A DNA stretch of 64,000 nt from Membranipora membranacea. Its lineage: Eukaryota; Bryozoa; Gymnolaemata; Cheilostomatida; Membraniporidae. The position numbers were made by a program, and so were the translations under genes. The notes below the pieces were generated by a model that saw nothing but the letters and a program-made list of their open reading frames with translations, was not told where the DNA came from and made no database searches. How positions within the stretch are numbered: the stretch's first letter is position 1; every line of letters begins with the position of its first letter. The stretch covers positions 26,099,681 through 26,163,680 of the forward strand of contig OU612071.1 of NCBI GenBank assembly GCA_914767715.1, read 5' to 3'. Below are positions 48,401 through 58,806 of this stretch, in pieces.

Positions 48401-51400
48401 TGTGACGTGTCTAGCGAGCCTACATGGCCACAGATTGGCTTGAGATTATAACACCCTAACCCTAGTTGTTACAAGCCTCATCTAATACAGGTAATTGGTA
48501 TGTCATCTTGCCGATCGTGAGACAATGACATAATCAATATTATATGCAAATTATGGCTTATTGGCGACAAGGTGGATGCACGCAATTATTATTCTCTTCT
48601 ATGCTCCATCTCTCTGATTAAGTCTTTTCCGCTGACACTCATGACATAGTAATATTTGACCATTTCAACCTCATGTGTAAACGCGGCTTAATATTTTGGG
48701 CAGAGAGGTCATGGATTCATTTAGCGTTGTACAAACGAAAGGACAATATACTGAATAATTAACTGGTGTACGCTTTCTGTTTATATCTAGTTTCCTTGAT
48801 GATGCAAAGAACGATAGGATCACTTAGGCGGTGAAGAATTTGATGTCTACTCTGTTACATGACCTGTTAACATCCATCAACTCTTTGCAAATGGTATGTT
48901 GTTTTCTTAAAGCAAAGTAGGCCCAAAGTTTATTAGTGTTTGTTTTGAGGAACTACATCATACCGTAGAAGAGTAGGAGAAGTGCGCCTTTCCGCACATA
49001 GGCTACTTGAATAAGCTCAAATTAGCTAGAATTGAGTACTAGCTAACATTAGCTCATCTAGCTAAATTTAATTCAAGAAAATATTTACTCCTCTACGGTA
49101 CTAGTCAATGCTAGATGTTTAGACACTTTGAATAGTTTTCATTCTAACGTGGCACTGAGGCAACCATCACAGCAGCTGATTCAATTCATTTGTGCAATCA
49201 CAACGTAAAATCGCAAAGCTCATGCAAAAACTACCAAACCTGACAGGATCACATCTGATCAGACAAAAGACAATTTTGCCGATGCGATACATTGGAAAAA
49301 GCATCTTTTGTTTTATCAGATACTTTCACATTGCCCTTATTGCATAATATAAACATTCTCCTCTTGCAGGTGTAGTGAGAGTCTTGCTGCACAGATCCAG
49401 ACTGCCACGCTGTCATATCTCATATGTTGACTGCACGCTGCCAACTCATCACCTGCTGCAAAGAACACTTCAACAAATGTTGTCCGCATTCGTACGGCCA
49501 TACGAGCTGAGCTGCAGTCTGAACCAACTTAATATTAGCCTCAAGTTCTGCATTCAGCGTGCAATGAGGTATTGTAAGGTCATCATGACGTCGACATACA
49601 TATTATGTAAATACCTACTAAGGATTTTCCTATGACTGTCTTCTGACCTGTACACAGTGCTGTGCTTGATATATTCTAGTGTTTTTTTTACTTGACTCTC
49701 ATGTTTTAGTAGCAACTTTTCAGGCTGAATAAAAGGATTAATTTTTTTGTTGAGGACATTGAGGTCAACATCGAGGTGCTATAGTTTTAACTTTGAGAAA
49801 TCATCTGCTTATATTTGTATCTTATTAAATACAATATAACCTATCTTACAAGCTTTGTACCCATACCTTTCGCAAAATAAAACTCTTTCCTTGAATTGGC
49901 AAATAATACCGTTTCTGTTATATCGCTGATTAAGTCGCAGCATAGATATCTAAATGGACATTACTAGCTAACACACAGGATTACTCTATATGAAATGATG
50001 AACAAACAGTGTTGCGGGCCGTAGCTAACCTTTATTGGCGACTATCAAGTCATTAACAACCTGGTCAAATAGTTCACTGCTAAGAATTTCTTTGCCAGCC
50101 ATCAAAAGTCAATTGTTTAGATGACTCATAAGGCAATTAATCCTCATCTGCAAATTGAAAAAGCGTTTCTATTGCTCATTGTATACCTCTCTCTATGCAC
50201 AAGGTTATGTTTTATAACTATAAAAAAACTACAAAATATCCCAGAAGTTGTCATGACACGCAAAATGAGAGGACAACTTCTTCTTATTTTTTTCCTTTGC
50301 CCCTCCCTTTTTTCTCTTTTCTCCTCCCTCTTTTCCCCACTCTCACCGAGAAGTTTATCCCCGAGCCCGCCGCCGGCTATTCAGCCACACTTTCAGGTAA
50401 CAGATTTGGCCAAATATAAAAAAAAAACTTATAGGTGAGGTATTACGGTAAAATATAAAAAGAAATCAACTAACCCCATGAAGATAGTCTGATGCCTGAA
50501 GAAAGTATATACACGATATGTTGAGGAACTGGAAGGCCCGCAAAAACTTCATCGGAAGAACCCCAGTAAAGAGCATGATGGCGGCTATCAGGATGTTCAA
50601 AAGCGGCACTCCCTTCCGAACAGGGCCGTTATGCCAGACATATGAGTGGCCACAACTCTGACATGATATAGTGAACTGGACATTGGCGCCAGTAGGTCTC
50701 TGAGAGGGTTCCACTAGGGTTTCCTTGCCACATTGCTTGCATCTACCTATGAGCTCCATAAGACTGGTGTGATAAACAATGTACTTCTTCTGGTCATACC
50801 AGGAATCTCCACTGAAACATACAATGATGGTTGCTATCAATCAAACATTATTTTTTCATTCTTCTTTTATATAAGCCTAACAAGCAATAGCTAATTTTGC
50901 GTGAAGAGAATTTATCTCTTATGTGTGTAACATCTGTTTTCATGGCAATACCAAATTGGTCATCAACAAATATTGGGCTCGTCCATACAGTCCTAGAGTC
51001 ATAGATCGATGAGTGAAGTCAAGGCACAACTTTGGTGGACAGTGGATATATTTTATTCAGATTTTATATAACACAGCCAAAACATACCTTCTACGGTAAG
51101 ATTCAATATCTACATCGAGTTCCTCCTGGTAGAGCTCTTCCTCATCTGTATCTGGTCGGTATGTGGAGTCCAGGGGCTGCTCAGGTGATTCCTGTAATGA
51201 CACAAAAATAAGAATAAAATTGGTTGGAGTGAGATGTTGTGTTTGGGAATTTGTCAGGGGCAGGTCAATTTACCGTTGCTGCCAGGACCAAATTTACTGC
51301 AAGTTCACCACACATAACGGAGCAACTGATAATGACGAAAACAAAAATGCTGTAAACACAATAGAAGAGATGTCATTTCACAATACATCTAACAATCTTA

Positions 51401-53118
51401 TTCCATGACATCATGATAAAAGTAATCTATCTGTTCATTGTAACTACATGCTACTTACACTACTCGATCTTGGTGAATTACTGCTGTCGGAGGACTGGAG
51501 AATATCGGCTGTGGGTTCTATTTGGGCTGCTGCAGTTATTACTTCATCTGTTCTGTCTGTGCTGTCTTTACATTGTACTTCATCTGCTAGAGTTGTAGCT
51601 GGTGCAGAGTGCTCCTAGTATGTTCTGAACACCTGTTCTATAAATAAATAAGGAGCAAATTTAGATATATTACGCCTTGTTGGTAATCAATAACATATGT
51701 ACAGCATCTCTGGTCTCTGTCTCCGTATAGAATGAGTACCAGAGCTATCAGATCAATAATGAACTCAATGATATAAAGTTTCAATATGCTAAGCTCGAAA
51801 TCAGCAAGGCAATCAACAATCAATAGCATTGTCGTAGATAGCGGAAGTGACAAATACTGGGAATAATATCTGCAGGTACTTCCGGAGTACAAGAACTAGG
51901 CTAAATATAGTGTCAATCGATATTGGTAAGCTGCATTTGGGTGAATACCCAAAAATCTCCATGTCACCTTACTCACTGGAGGTTGAAACTTACTCAGGAA
52001 AGGAAGTTTGCGTTTCAGCAACCATCATATGAAATCTAATCAAATCTGCAGGGTTAGGAGTATTCTCAGGTGTCATAACGGCTGGCTCACTGTCACTGCT
52101 GCTGTCATTTGGCAACCCAGGCAACGGTGGTGACATGAATTCTGGTACTGTCTCATGTCTCAAGGGAGTAGGTAAATCTTGTACTGTCTCATGTCTCGAG
52201 GGAGTAAGTAATTCTGGTACGGTTTCATGTCTCATTGGACTATCTTGTTGTGTACTAGTCCCTGCACCATAGAGAAGGCTCCTCTTCGACGAACTGCTGA
52301 ATGACAATGGAAATTTATGATATTTTTTTTACAAATAATATAAATAGGTGGACTTATATAGTGATATATAAGGTATTGGTGCCCAATAACAGGTACATAA
52401 TTTCCAAATTAATCATTGAAACCCCCATATATTGTCCCTCTTCGTTAATCATCTATTAGTTTGTATGTTTAATTTTTCTTGTCATTAGTAAAATTCACGG
52501 CAAGATATCATCTGGGATTGAGGACTCAAGATCTTCTGTAGATACTGTAAGCTTACGAGGTCTAGGTGTTTGTTGAACAGCCACACGACTAGGTCTTGCT
52601 CCACGACATAGTCTCATCATGTAATGTGAAAGCACTAGATATTATAAGCATGGTACATATCATTTGCAAATTAAAACATGAACAAAAGTACCGGGACAAT
52701 AATGTTGGCCTCTTATATATGATTCATCGATTACAACATACATTGTCAAGGGCAGAACGACTTTGTATACCTATCACAGGATTCCACAGACAAAAAAAAG
52801 TTTGTAGGCATGTTGCAAGTCATACATAAGTCAAAGAATTGATGAGTGTGGAGTTAGAGGATTGATCAAACTCGTGATACTCAGTAATACCACAGTTCAG
52901 GAGGAAACATACTTCTTATTAAATCCGAGGCGATATTTGTCATAATTCTCGATATCCTGTTCGCTTAAGTATAGGTAGCAAACTGTACTCTGCTGTGTCA
53001 CATATCCCATCCTCGGATTAGATTCTTTGACCCATTCCACTCATCGTTTATGAACAGCGGCATCTTTTGGGAAAAGAAATGCATGTTCTGTCAGTCCGCA
53101 AACACAGCAAAGTTTCAT
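42332..53118 (-). CDS. THAP-domain DDE-like transposase gene
   Basis: Seven well-bordered exons plus a possible last one encode an N-terminal THAP-like zinc finger, an acidic Ser/Pro-rich linker, a zinc-ribbon region and the start of a DDE-like domain containing NGDGRFDSPGHSAMYGMYTF. This D-G-R-x-DSPG-x-SA-Y signature occurs in a large set of uncharacterised invertebrate proteins with transposase features. THAP transposases with TTAA targets are described in Kolobok. One junction (exon 3 to 4) does not keep phase in my model. There is an in-frame TGA in the THAP domain. The later catalytic region is not found: the gene stops about 1 kb after the first motif. It may be decayed, or domesticated in a truncated form. 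Confidence 0.65.
43350..43523 (-). CDS. Transposase exon 7, first DDE-like motif
   Basis: 174 bp, phase 0-0. It encodes VVQDVYLTQMDAVLKEVEQP, NGDGRFDSPGHSAMYGMYTF and AATSKIVANNLVK. Acceptor TTACAG, donor GTGAGA. Confidence 0.8.
44098..44165 (-). repeat. tRNA-like SINE fragment
   Basis: The minus strand carries TGCCTTGCTA and B box GGTTCGAATCCCAACC, related to 12281. The tandem-duplication breakpoint (44150) cuts through it. Confidence 0.5.
44150..47258. repeat. 3,109-bp tandem duplication, unit A
   Basis: It is repeated immediately at 47259-50367 with an exact 3,109-bp offset. Both units end CCCCGAGCC. I saw two substitutions between them (C44808/T47917 and A45943/G49052). Contents are an AATTGAGAA-rich hairpin at 44175-44325, a decayed gene, hairpins at 44756-44811 and 45853-45990, and a pyrimidine-rich tract. 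Confidence 0.95.
44434..46526 (+). pseudogene. Decayed multi-exon gene, copy A
   Basis: An exon at 44434-44651 is fully open: KPSGFDKRVKTESVQAS, GQIPYTLFMMKQNK, YELVEDWTGTACIKTSGLIR, RRLVSFEPKKDDD, then donor GTGAGT. Later candidate exons at about 45067-45208 (VEDPNAIQRKTWFNAK, TDLEKIAPSAKR), 45682-45785 (AVKNLMSTLLHDLLTSI) and from 46261 have good splice sites but carry TAA or TAG and do not share phase. The family is not recognised. It is probably a captured or ancient gene fragment. Confidence 0.4.
47259..50367. repeat. 3,109-bp tandem duplication, unit B
   Basis: Second unit, essentially identical to unit A. The right edge runs into CGCCGCCGGC, unique sequence before the element terminus. 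Confidence 0.95.
47543..49635 (+). pseudogene. Decayed multi-exon gene, copy B
   Basis: Same sequence as copy A, shifted by 3,109 bp, with the same stops. The duplication therefore came after the decay. Confidence 0.4.
50475..50811 (-). CDS. Transposase exon 6, zinc-ribbon region
   Basis: It encodes GDSWYDQKKYIVYHTSLMEL, two CxxC pairs (CKQCGKE and CQSCGHSYVWHNGP) and a hydrophobic NILIAAIMLFTGVLPMKFL segment. This is the conserved middle of the family. The inner TA-flanked element starts 26 bp past its donor. Confidence 0.8.
51088..51191 (-). CDS. Transposase exon 5, acidic linker
   Basis: It encodes ESPEQPLDSTYRPDTDEEEL and DVDIESYRR. It ends in phase 2, completing Ser with exon 6. Confidence 0.7.
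51459..51614 (-). CDS. Transposase exon 4, acidic linker
   Basis: It encodes EHSAPATTLADEVQC and a Ser-rich end (SSDSSNSPRSSS), phase 0-0, donor GTAAGT. Confidence 0.5.
51994..52296 (-). CDS. Transposase exon 3, repeated linker
   Basis: It contains three repeats of P-x-RHETVPE-type (RHETVPELLTPS, RHETVQDLPTPL, RHETVPEFMSPP) and an acidic Ser run. Acceptor TTCAG, donor GA|GTAAGT. Confidence 0.6.
52499..52612 (-). CDS. Transposase exon 2
   Basis: It encodes LCRGARPSRVAVQQTP then RPRKLTVSTEDLESSIPDD. This resembles the THAP C-terminal AVP-x-I-F-like turn followed by a linker. Phase agrees with exons 1 and 3. The acceptor (GATGAG) lacks a strong pyrimidine tract. Confidence 0.5.
52913..53118 (-). 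CDS. Transposase exon 1, THAP-like domain with TGA
   Basis: It reads MKLCCVCGLTEHAFLFPKDA, then AVHKR, TGA (53041-53043), VEWVKES, STVCYLYLSEQD and YDKYRLGFNK. Cys-x2-Cys, the FPKD block and a Cys at the third ligand fit THAP. The TGA replaces the invariant Trp, and the fourth ligand His is Tyr (C-Y-L-Y). The domain as written would not fold normally unless TGA is read through. Confidence 0.6.
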
Positions 53119-54086
53119 GGTCAACCTAAAAAAGTTGTAAGTATATTGAATAAAAAGAACCGACAAAAAATGAACGCGTTAAAAGACAAATTTTCCAAGG
53201 CCTTTGTTCTGAGACAACCGAGGCAGAGTTCCCTGCTGATGCTCATCAGAAACTGAAGACAAACTTATAAACTATATTTTAATATCTGTGTAGGGGAGAA
53301 TCAGGCTGCAATCTTGTCAATGAAGACCAACAAAGTAGCACGCATGTACTAGTTGAGAATGCAAACATAATTACACACACACAGCTCAGGCTATTTGAAG
53401 CCAGACTGTCACTATGCCAGCTGATAACAAGGTATCAGAGACTTGATCGCATGGGTCTCATCGTCTCTAGAACCAGGTCAAAACTGAACAGAGCAAAAAC
53501 TAAAGCGTGCTATCAGACCCACCAAGATCAGAAATATTATAATTCATTTGTATCAAGCCGACAGTAGATAGAGAAGAATATCGTTTACGTATGTTCTAAG
53601 CCTGGTCAAGAATGTGGCTGATTTGTGCATTTATACAGTAACAGTAACAACCATGGATGATGGGTGCAGTAATAACCAAAGAAGTGATAGAAGCAACAGG
53701 TAGATGAGCAATTGTAGAGACTCATCTATGCCTATCCATTCATTATAATAATATCTATCCATAATAACATTACTACTGTAACTATTATCAAACCCAAACC
53801 TTCTTCTTTCAATTTCATGGTCAGCAGCAGGAAGTAACAATCACAAATAGTTATGTGAGACTGGTTAGTTATTAAGTAATAAACCCTTACCTGCAGAATG
53901 AAAGCTACAGCAAGTGTGAGATATAAATATGATTGTTGGTAACTGTTTTATTTCAATTTCATCTAAAAAGTCATGTAAGATAGTAAGAGTAACTGAACAG
54001 CAGCTGCTGCAGTCACCTGTCACAATGTAGATAGTAAAATGTACTGCATGGAGAAGATAGCCCATGTGCAAGATCAAGTTATTCGG

Positions 54087-54842
54087 GGTGAATTGATAAC
54101 GCCCTGGATAAACAAATAAACAATAGTGTTGGTGTCACAAACACTGTTTGTGACATGCCTAGGTGCATGACTCTACATGAAGTTAGGCTTTGTATATTGC
54201 ACTGTTATGGTTGTCATGGTCCTAATCTGATTAATTGTTATACTCTTCCGCATTTACTTCCATTTTTTGCACATTTAATTACCATCTAAATGCGGAGGTT
54301 GGCCATCAAAATAATGACGTATCATCCCACCCGTTTCCATTTTCACGACCTATTTATACAGGTCAGTATAACGAACAGTGGATTTTGCTCTGAAGAATCA
54401 GTTACAATTGCGAGTTACAATTGCGAGTTACGATCGGGAGTTACTTGTGATAGTTACAACTTGGCGTTGCAATTTATCAGTTGCCTGGGGCATTTGCCCC
54501 AGGGTGCAGTTCAGTAATAAAATCATCAAACTGCCGAAAAACTGCATTCAGTATTTTAAAGTAATCTCATATGAACTCTGCCAGCAGTGAACTGTCGTGA
54601 TCTTTCTCGATCCGACATTGGATTTCAGCAAGATTTTTAAGGCACCTGTTTGGTCAAGTACAGAACTCGTCATCACTATGGCGAAAAGTGTTAGCAGAAG
54701 TTAGCAGAAGTTATGAGCTTCTTCCTTAGGAGCTCATAACTCCATGCAAAGCCACAGGCAAATAATTTTGAGGCCAAACTCATCCATTAATTATGAATAC
54801 TGGTCGCTCTGCTGGGCAAAGCTCAGCTGCAGCAGCTGTGGT
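54087..54842. mobile_element. Terminal repeat of element E (other end), with solo LTR
   Basis: It aligns to 34673-34939 outside a 485-bp insertion. It ends GCTGTGGT against TTAA (54843-54846). Confidence 0.7.
54133..54617. mobile_element. Solo LTR, family R1 copy 2
   Basis: It runs TGTCACAAAC to CGATCCGACA, flanked by the 4-bp duplication TTGG (54129-54132 and 54618-54621). It has a TATTTATA box at about 54350. It carries a short duplicated block (ACAATTGCGAGTT) absent from copy 1. Confidence 0.8.
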
Positions 54843-56335
54843 TTAATATCATCATCTCCACACAAGATTTTACCGTCTCTATCCTTCACAAAGATCATCC
54901 TGTCTATGTCTTGAGACCTTCTTTTTCTGGTTTTGGCAAGCTTATAGAGGTGCTTTGGTCCGTTTTTTTTAGATCTTCATGAAACTTTTCATACCCCTTT
55001 TCTTTTGCTTTTGCCACTTTCTCCTTTAATGTAATATTCTTTTCACTATAGTCTCTTTCTTTGGCTTCAGACTCCACTGGGTCCATCTCAGGTCTTTCCT
55101 TTGCGCTCTGCCACTCCTTAAAAGCAGTTCGTTTCTGTCCTACTGCTTCCTGTACCTCTGAATTCCAAAACCAACACTCTTTCTCTATGTATTTCCCTCC
55201 AGATGTCTCGCCGAGTTCCTCTTTTGCTAGTTCAACTGCCTTCTGTTACATATTTCCCCATGCCCATTCCCTTGTCTCCTAACTCTCGATGTATTCAGTT
55301 AATTTCTCTATATACTCCTGCCCTTCTTCCTTTAGCTTCCATCACTTAGTCCTAGCCTTTCTTTTCCTTCGCCGCTCTTGCTTTCTCTTCACTGTAAGAT
55401 CCGCTATGAGAACTTTATGCTGTGGTGCTATAGACTCTCCTGGCAACACCTTGCAGTTCCTCACTACTCCTAGATGGTCTCTTCTAATCGCTATATAGTC
55501 TATGACTGACCTATTTCCTCCACTCTTGAATGTTATCAGATTCTCTGCCTTCTTTTGAAAGAAAGTGTTTATGAGTGCCGAGTCGTATTTCTGTGCCATC
55601 TCCAAAACTCGCTCTCCCTCCTCATTTCTCCTTCCCATCGTCCAACCTCCATGCCATCTCTCTACTCGCTCTCTATCCCTCCCAACATGTCCATTCAAAT
55701 CTCCCGCAACTATCAACTCTTCTCCTTCTAGGATTCCAGCCAAGGTGCCGTTAAGTTGGTTCCAGAACAAATCTTTCTCCTCCTGACTGCATCCTTGCTG
55801 GGGGGCATACACTGATATGAGGTTGATGCTCATTCCAGGTATTACCAATTTCATAATATATATCATGCAATCTGGCTTCCTTTCTACTGCTATTACTTTA
55901 TCCTGCCAATATTCATTGAGACAAATACCTACTCCATTTCTTGCTTTCTCCCTCCGCAATATTACAACTATACCCAACACCAAGAGCCCTGGCTTTTCCA
56001 CCAGATTGACCCCCCAGTCCATCTCAATTCCTGCAGGCATAGTATGTTGATCTTTTTGGCTAACATAATCACAGCAACTTCCCTGCCTTTTCCAGTAAGA
56101 GTTCCAATATTTATCGTTGCCATCCTGAGTTTACAGCATCGCCCCTTCCGTTTTCTTATCGCAGCGTTGGGCGATAGTGGTTCCGGTGTGAACTGCCACA
56201 TAAGGTTGGCGTCCTAGCATTGGTTGAAAACGTTGTCCCTGCATGTTTTCTGTGAAGCGGGGGCGGGGGGACTTCACCAACTGGATGCCCTTCCTGGCGT
56301 TGAAATCAGCCACTTTTAAATTAAAACAATTCAAA
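54843..56335 (-). pseudogene. RTE-clade LINE, endonuclease half
   Basis: An apurinic-type endonuclease reads in order: ATINIGTLTGKGREV, ILCLQELRW, frameshift, NGVGICLNEYW, ISVYAPQQG, ELIVAGDLNGHVGRDRE, NRSVIDYIAIRRDH and HKVLIADL. The usual SDH is PQH. A linker with AKAKEKGYEKF and KTRKRRSQDIDRM follows up to DDDIK, exactly at TTAA. A 232-codon frame (55342-56040) is open. The RT half is missing and lies at 34940-36640. Confidence 0.85.
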
Positions 56336-56933
56336 CCTCAGTAACCCAAGCCAAGTTTTACAATGTCGTATTGAAGCGAATATTTTTGATATATTTGACT
56401 CGACCACTTCAAATCAAATGAATTTGATCATAATATGTATATGGCTTAGCTTGTATGGGGATGATACAACGGTTTTTTTGTTCTCAAATTCTCTATGCTG
56501 TCAAGCAGGTCACACCATCTTAGACAGGGAGGTTCATTGTAAAAGCCCTAGACACAATCTCTGCCACTTATAGTATACAAGTTGATGATTTTTCATCCAG
56601 CTTGTATGGGGTACCAATGACACAAACGTCATTTACATATCAATTTGCCGTTTGGGCCATAAGTGTATTTTCTTGCTTACAAAATGTTTGTAATACAAAT
56701 TTTAGACAACCTATGTTTCTTACTTTGACATTTTACCAAAAACAAGCTGATAATACATGCTGTAAAATTTGAGGGATGGAAACGCTGAAAAACGAGACAA
56801 ATGGTCTCTCTGGTCTTCATGGTACACCTGTTAGATGGCTGGTGAAATCAATACTAAGCTTTGCAAATTGCAAGAGTAGGACTAATTTCTGGTTCACTAC
56901 AGTATCAATTAAATTTACAGTAGGCCCATGTAC

Positions 56934-58806
56934 TGGTGAATAAGACTCGGAGCATTAATTATTCCTAATTTAAGGTTAACTGGTGATACAATCTACAAAC
57001 TGAGGCATCAAATGGTCCCCTGAAATAAAGGCTATATTCTGCTCTTTTATGCTAGCCTCACCAATCAATATATATCAATATCAACATTTTCTAACTCAAG
57101 TGAACACCTATTATGTTTGGATGATACAAATTATATCAAATCAATCCTTTGTTGCAAATTTTCATTTGTTTTGCTCGTCAATTTCTTTCAAATGTAGTAC
57201 TCAATAAAAATGCCTCACCTGGTGTTTTCAGTTCAAACAAATTCCATCAGTTATGAAAGGACAAATAGTATCTAACTAGCTAAAATTGAGTAAATACCAA
57301 GCAGATTTTAGAGTAGTTTCAGGGAATAAGACTAAGAGTTAGAACATTTATGATTGCCAATTTGAGGTTAACTGGTGATATGCTCTACAAACTTAGGTAT
57401 TAAATGGTCCTCGGAAACAAGGCTATATTTTGCTGTGTTGTACCATCCTCACCAATCAGATTTTAATTCCAACATTTTCTATTTCAAGTGAACACCGAGC
57501 ATATGAGAATTGTACAAATTCCATGAAATCAAGCCAATTTTCTCCTTTTTATGCTCATTAATTACTTTTAGATGTTTGTATTCAACAAAATTGCCGCAGC
57601 TGGTGTTTTCAGTTCAAACAAATTTCATCAGTCATGAAAGGATTGGATGGTACAAACTCATGTAAATCACGCCTTTGTCATATCAATATACCAGCATCGA
57701 GCAACAGGGAGCCATAATAGGTGAGATGTAAGTTTGGTCCATCTCACTCTCAAAATTGACGATTTGTGTCTTTAGGCAATTGTAGCAAAATAACACCATG
57801 AACTTGAAGATATGGACCCTAAGTTCAAAAATTTACGTGAAGTTCCGTTCCCCGTGAAGTTTTCCTGTGTAGCACTCATTTCTGTTTCACTAAAGACCCA
57901 AATAATTTTAGAGTAGTTTCAGGAAATAAGACTAAGAGTTGGAACATTTATGATTCCCAATTTGAGGTTGACTGGTGATATGCTCTACAAACTTACGTAT
58001 CAAATGGTCCTCTGAAACAAGGCTATATTTTGTTCTTTTGTTCCATCCTCACCGATCACATTTAAATTCCAACATTTTCTATTTCAAGTGAACACCGAGC
58101 ATATGAGGATGGTACAAATTCAATGAAATAAAGCCTTTGTTGCCAATTTTCTCTTTTTTTGCTCATTAATTACTTTTAAATGTTTGTATTCGCCAGAATT
58201 GCCGCAGCTGGTGTTTTCAGTTGGGGCTTCCTGCACACAATGCTGTCTTCAATTTCTTCAGAGAAAATAGAGCAATCTTCAATTTTAAAACTCCCATCTT
58301 CAGGGTTAATTCTTCAAAACAACTGGACTCGACATAAAACTGCTGTACCTTTATCATGTCTGTGAGAACTGAGCCAGCAAGTTTATTGTTAATGGATGCC
58401 AACATTTTTTTCTTGACAAAAAATGCAACTGGGGGCTCGAACCAACCATCCTATGATTGAAAATAAGTAACACTGATGGGTTTTGCTTTGTCGTTGTGTG
58501 GAGTTGTTTGTTCAAACCAACAAACCCAACTTGAGTAGATAACTCTAAGTTGTTGGACTGAATCCAGTCTACTTGAAATGGGGATGTCTTCTATCGATTT
58601 TTTATTTGAATCTTTTCTTAAACTTTAAAGCACTCAATCTTCAATCTTCAGTAAAATACGTGGGGGGGGCCCCTCAGTCCAAACAAATTTCATCAGTCAT
58701 GAAAGGATTGGATGCTACAAACTCATGTGAATCATGCCTTTGTCATATCAATATCCCTTCATCGAGCATCAGTCAGCCATAATAGGCGAGATGTAGTTTT
58801 GGTCTG
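56934..58806. repeat. Diverged tandem repeats of ~0.4-0.6 kb
   Basis: Three copies (about 56934-57263, 57298-57660, 57905-58222) share GAATAAGACT, TTGAGGTTAACTGGTGATA, AACATTTTCTA-TCAAGTGAACACC and GGTGTTTTCAGTTCAAACAA. A tail block with ATTTCATCAGTCATGAAAGG and GCCATAATAGG-GAGATGTA appears at 57628-57745 and 58685-58806. No coding potential was seen. Confidence 0.75.

Larger units (their letters stand above)
43969..50448. mobile_element. TA-flanked element with 23-bp terminal repeats
   Basis: The ends CCGTAATACCTCACTTATAAG and the inverse CTTATAGGTGAGGTATTACGG are each bordered by TA (43967-43968 and 50449-50450). TA targets with a TAATACCTC-type terminus resemble pogo/Tigger elements. It lies in transposase intron 6. 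It is 6.48 kb now but about 3.37 kb before the internal tandem duplication. No pogo-type transposase was recognised; it carries a decayed multi-exon gene of unknown origin. Confidence 0.6.
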
